This document shows positions 5,921 to 6,900 of a stretch of DNA of 6,900 nt, piece by piece (the stretch's first letter is position 1; each line of letters begins with the position of its first letter). The notes under the pieces were generated by a model, which was given only the letters and a program-made list of their open reading frames with translations, ran no database searches and was not told the origin of the DNA. This DNA comes from Eubacteriales bacterium (lineage in GTDB: Bacteria; Bacillota_A; Clostridia; Lachnospirales; Lachnospiraceae). The stretch lies in assembly GCA_030527765.1 (NCBI GenBank), contig JAUNAE010000045.1, positions 1-6,900 on the forward strand, written 5' to 3'. The translations under genes were made by a program, and so were the position numbers.

Positions 5921-6430
5921 GTGGAGGTGAGAACAATTTACAATGAAACATTTGATGTAGACACTTGCCTGCAGGTGATGCTGATGAAGGTCAGCAAAAA
6001 TTTTGGCTGGAAGTGCATGCAGAGACTGAACGAACTGGGAATTCAGCCGAGACAGCTCCCGGTTTTGATTGCAATCTCCAGGGAAGAGGGAATTTCCCAG
6101 AAGAGACTTGCAGAGGTTTTGCACAACACTCCACCGACCGTGAATGTCAGTGTACAGCGTCTGGAAAAAGCAGGTCTTGTGATCCGGGAAAGGGATCAGC
6201 AGGATCAGCGAAAGATTCACGTACTTCTGACAGAGCAGGGAACGACACTTATGAATTCTTTGAAGGACTCCATGGAAGAGATGGAAAAAGAAATTTTTCT
6301 TGGCTTTGATCCGGAGGAACTTTGCAAAGTTCGGGAGTATCTTGAACGAATTCTGAAGAATATTGATAAGATACCGGGAGAATCCTGCCCGGACGACCCT
6401 GTAGGGGGAAAGGAGCATTCCTGTGATTAA
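5921..6430 (+). CDS. MarR-family transcriptional regulator
   Basis: This is a winged-helix DNA-binding protein of up to 169 residues. The N-terminal helix holds FDVDTCLQVMLMKVSKNF. The helix-turn-helix follows at about residues 56-82 (ISQKRLAEVL, then TVNVSVQRLEKAGLV). The wing has the MarR pattern D-Q-R-K-I-H-V-x-L-T (95-104, Arg97). A C-terminal dimerisation helix precedes a polar tail. Such regulators usually repress an adjacent efflux system and release DNA on binding a small ligand. The start is uncertain. The frame is open from GTG 5921, given here, and GTG 5927, but neither has a ribosome site. GGAGGTGA (5923-5930) instead points to ATT 5936, giving 164 residues; the next in-frame ATG, at 5978, would lose conserved sequence. 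The 3' end overlaps the transporter gene by 8 bases, so the two form an operon. Confidence 0.9.
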   Translation: MEVRTIYNETFDVDTCLQVMLMKVSKNFGWKCMQRLNELGIQPRQLPVLIAISREEGISQKRLAEVLHNTPPTVNVSVQRLEKAGLVIRERDQQDQRKIHVLLTEQGTTLMNSLKDSMEEMEKEIFLGFDPEELCKVREYLERILKNIDKIPGESCPDDPVGGKEHSCD

Positions 6431-6900
6431 ATTGATGAAATACCTGAAGAAATCCGCAGGCTTTATCGTATTGATTATTGCCCTGCTGTTTCTTCAGGCC
6501 TATGGAGATCTCTCACTGCCGGATTACACCTCCAAAATTATCAACGTAGGTGTTCAGCAGAGAGGTATTGAAGATGGTGTTCCGGAAAAGATCCGCAAGT
6601 CTACAATGGAACAGCTGACGATGTTTATGGAGGAAGAGACCGGAGAAAGAGTCCTTTCATTTTACACAGAAGAGGGTGAGAACCTTGTGCTGCAGAAAGG
6701 AATCTCTGAGACAGAGAGGGAGGAACTGAATGAGAATCTCCAGTTCCCGATGCTCATTCTGACCATGCTGTCCGGAGAATCGGAGCAGGGAAACAAGATA
6801 CTGGAAGGAATGGGAGTCAGTGATGCATCTCAGGCATTGACGATGCTGTCTGCCATGCCAAAGGAAGCGATTCTGACTATGGTTGAGCAGATGAAAGAGC
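6423..6900 (+). CDS. ABC exporter (permease/ATPase fusion), N-terminal part only
   Basis: The first 159 residues are visible and the gene continues past the window. The start is GTG 6423, with AAAGGAG (6409-6415) 7 bases upstream; ATG 6435 is an alternative. Residues 13-32 form the first membrane helix, ending in LSLPDYTSKIINVGVQQ. This resembles the beginning of half-transporters of the MdlB/LmrA type often found beside MarR genes in Clostridia. From about residue 45 to at least 159 the sequence is mostly polar and acidic with Met-rich stretches. This would be an unusually long external loop between helices 1 and 2, a form I recall in Lachnospiraceae exporters. No Walker motifs are reached, so the ATPase part is assumed. 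It is expected to pump a drug, lipid or peptide under control of the overlapping MarR gene, possibly as a heterodimer with a second half-transporter downstream. Confidence 0.8.
   Translation, partial: MIKLMKYLKKSAGFIVLIIALLFLQAYGDLSLPDYTSKIINVGVQQRGIEDGVPEKIRKSTMEQLTMFMEEETGERVLSFYTEEGENLVLQKGISETEREELNENLQFPMLILTMLSGESEQGNKILEGMGVSDASQALTMLSAMPKEAILTMVEQMKE

Noticed and set aside
5906..6418. A 170-codon minus-strand frame opposite the MarR gene
   Set aside because: The + strand frame carries clear winged-helix motifs and operon structure, so the antisense frame is a shadow.

Overview
The window looks like a chromosomal segment of a Gram-positive, low-to-medium GC Clostridia member, most likely a Lachnospiraceae-type gut bacterium. 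This is inferred from strong AGGAGG-type ribosome sites, Rho-independent terminators, a CIRCE-controlled clpB, a DUF4250 protein and a MarR/ABC-exporter pair. All supported genes are on the + strand, and I see no rRNA, tRNA, CRISPR array, integrase or transposase.

Layout. Bases 1-390 contain no convincing gene: they hold a terminator-like palindromic repeat (about 49-103), a cluster of interlocking inverted repeats (about 118-201) and a featureless stretch. Next comes a two-gene unit: a polytopic membrane protein of unknown function (391-942) and a membrane-anchored GH43-type glycoside hydrolase resembling exo-1,3-beta-galactosidases (1005-2246). A second copy of the palindromic repeat (2250-2333) starts 3 bases after that stop codon, so the two genes lie between two related palindromes.

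The centre is the stress gene clpB (2434-5043), preceded by a CIRCE operator whose sequence contains the -35 box, so HrcA repression is expected. A small DUF4250 protein follows and ends at a strong terminator (5275-5308). Bases 5309-5505 are non-coding but contain a long imperfect stem-loop.

The last third has two units. One is a single small membrane-protein gene (5585-5773) with a good promoter, an 18-bp palindrome filling the promoter spacer, and its own terminator. The other is a MarR-family regulator (about 5921-6430) translationally overlapping an ABC exporter (6423 to the window end), with a perfect palindrome upstream as likely MarR operator. The MarR start codon is ambiguous: the best ribosome site points at an in-frame ATT.

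No clearly new defence or mobile system is visible. The best leads are the paired palindromes, the promoter palindrome of the small membrane gene, the stem-loop at 5342-5436 and the odd MarR start.
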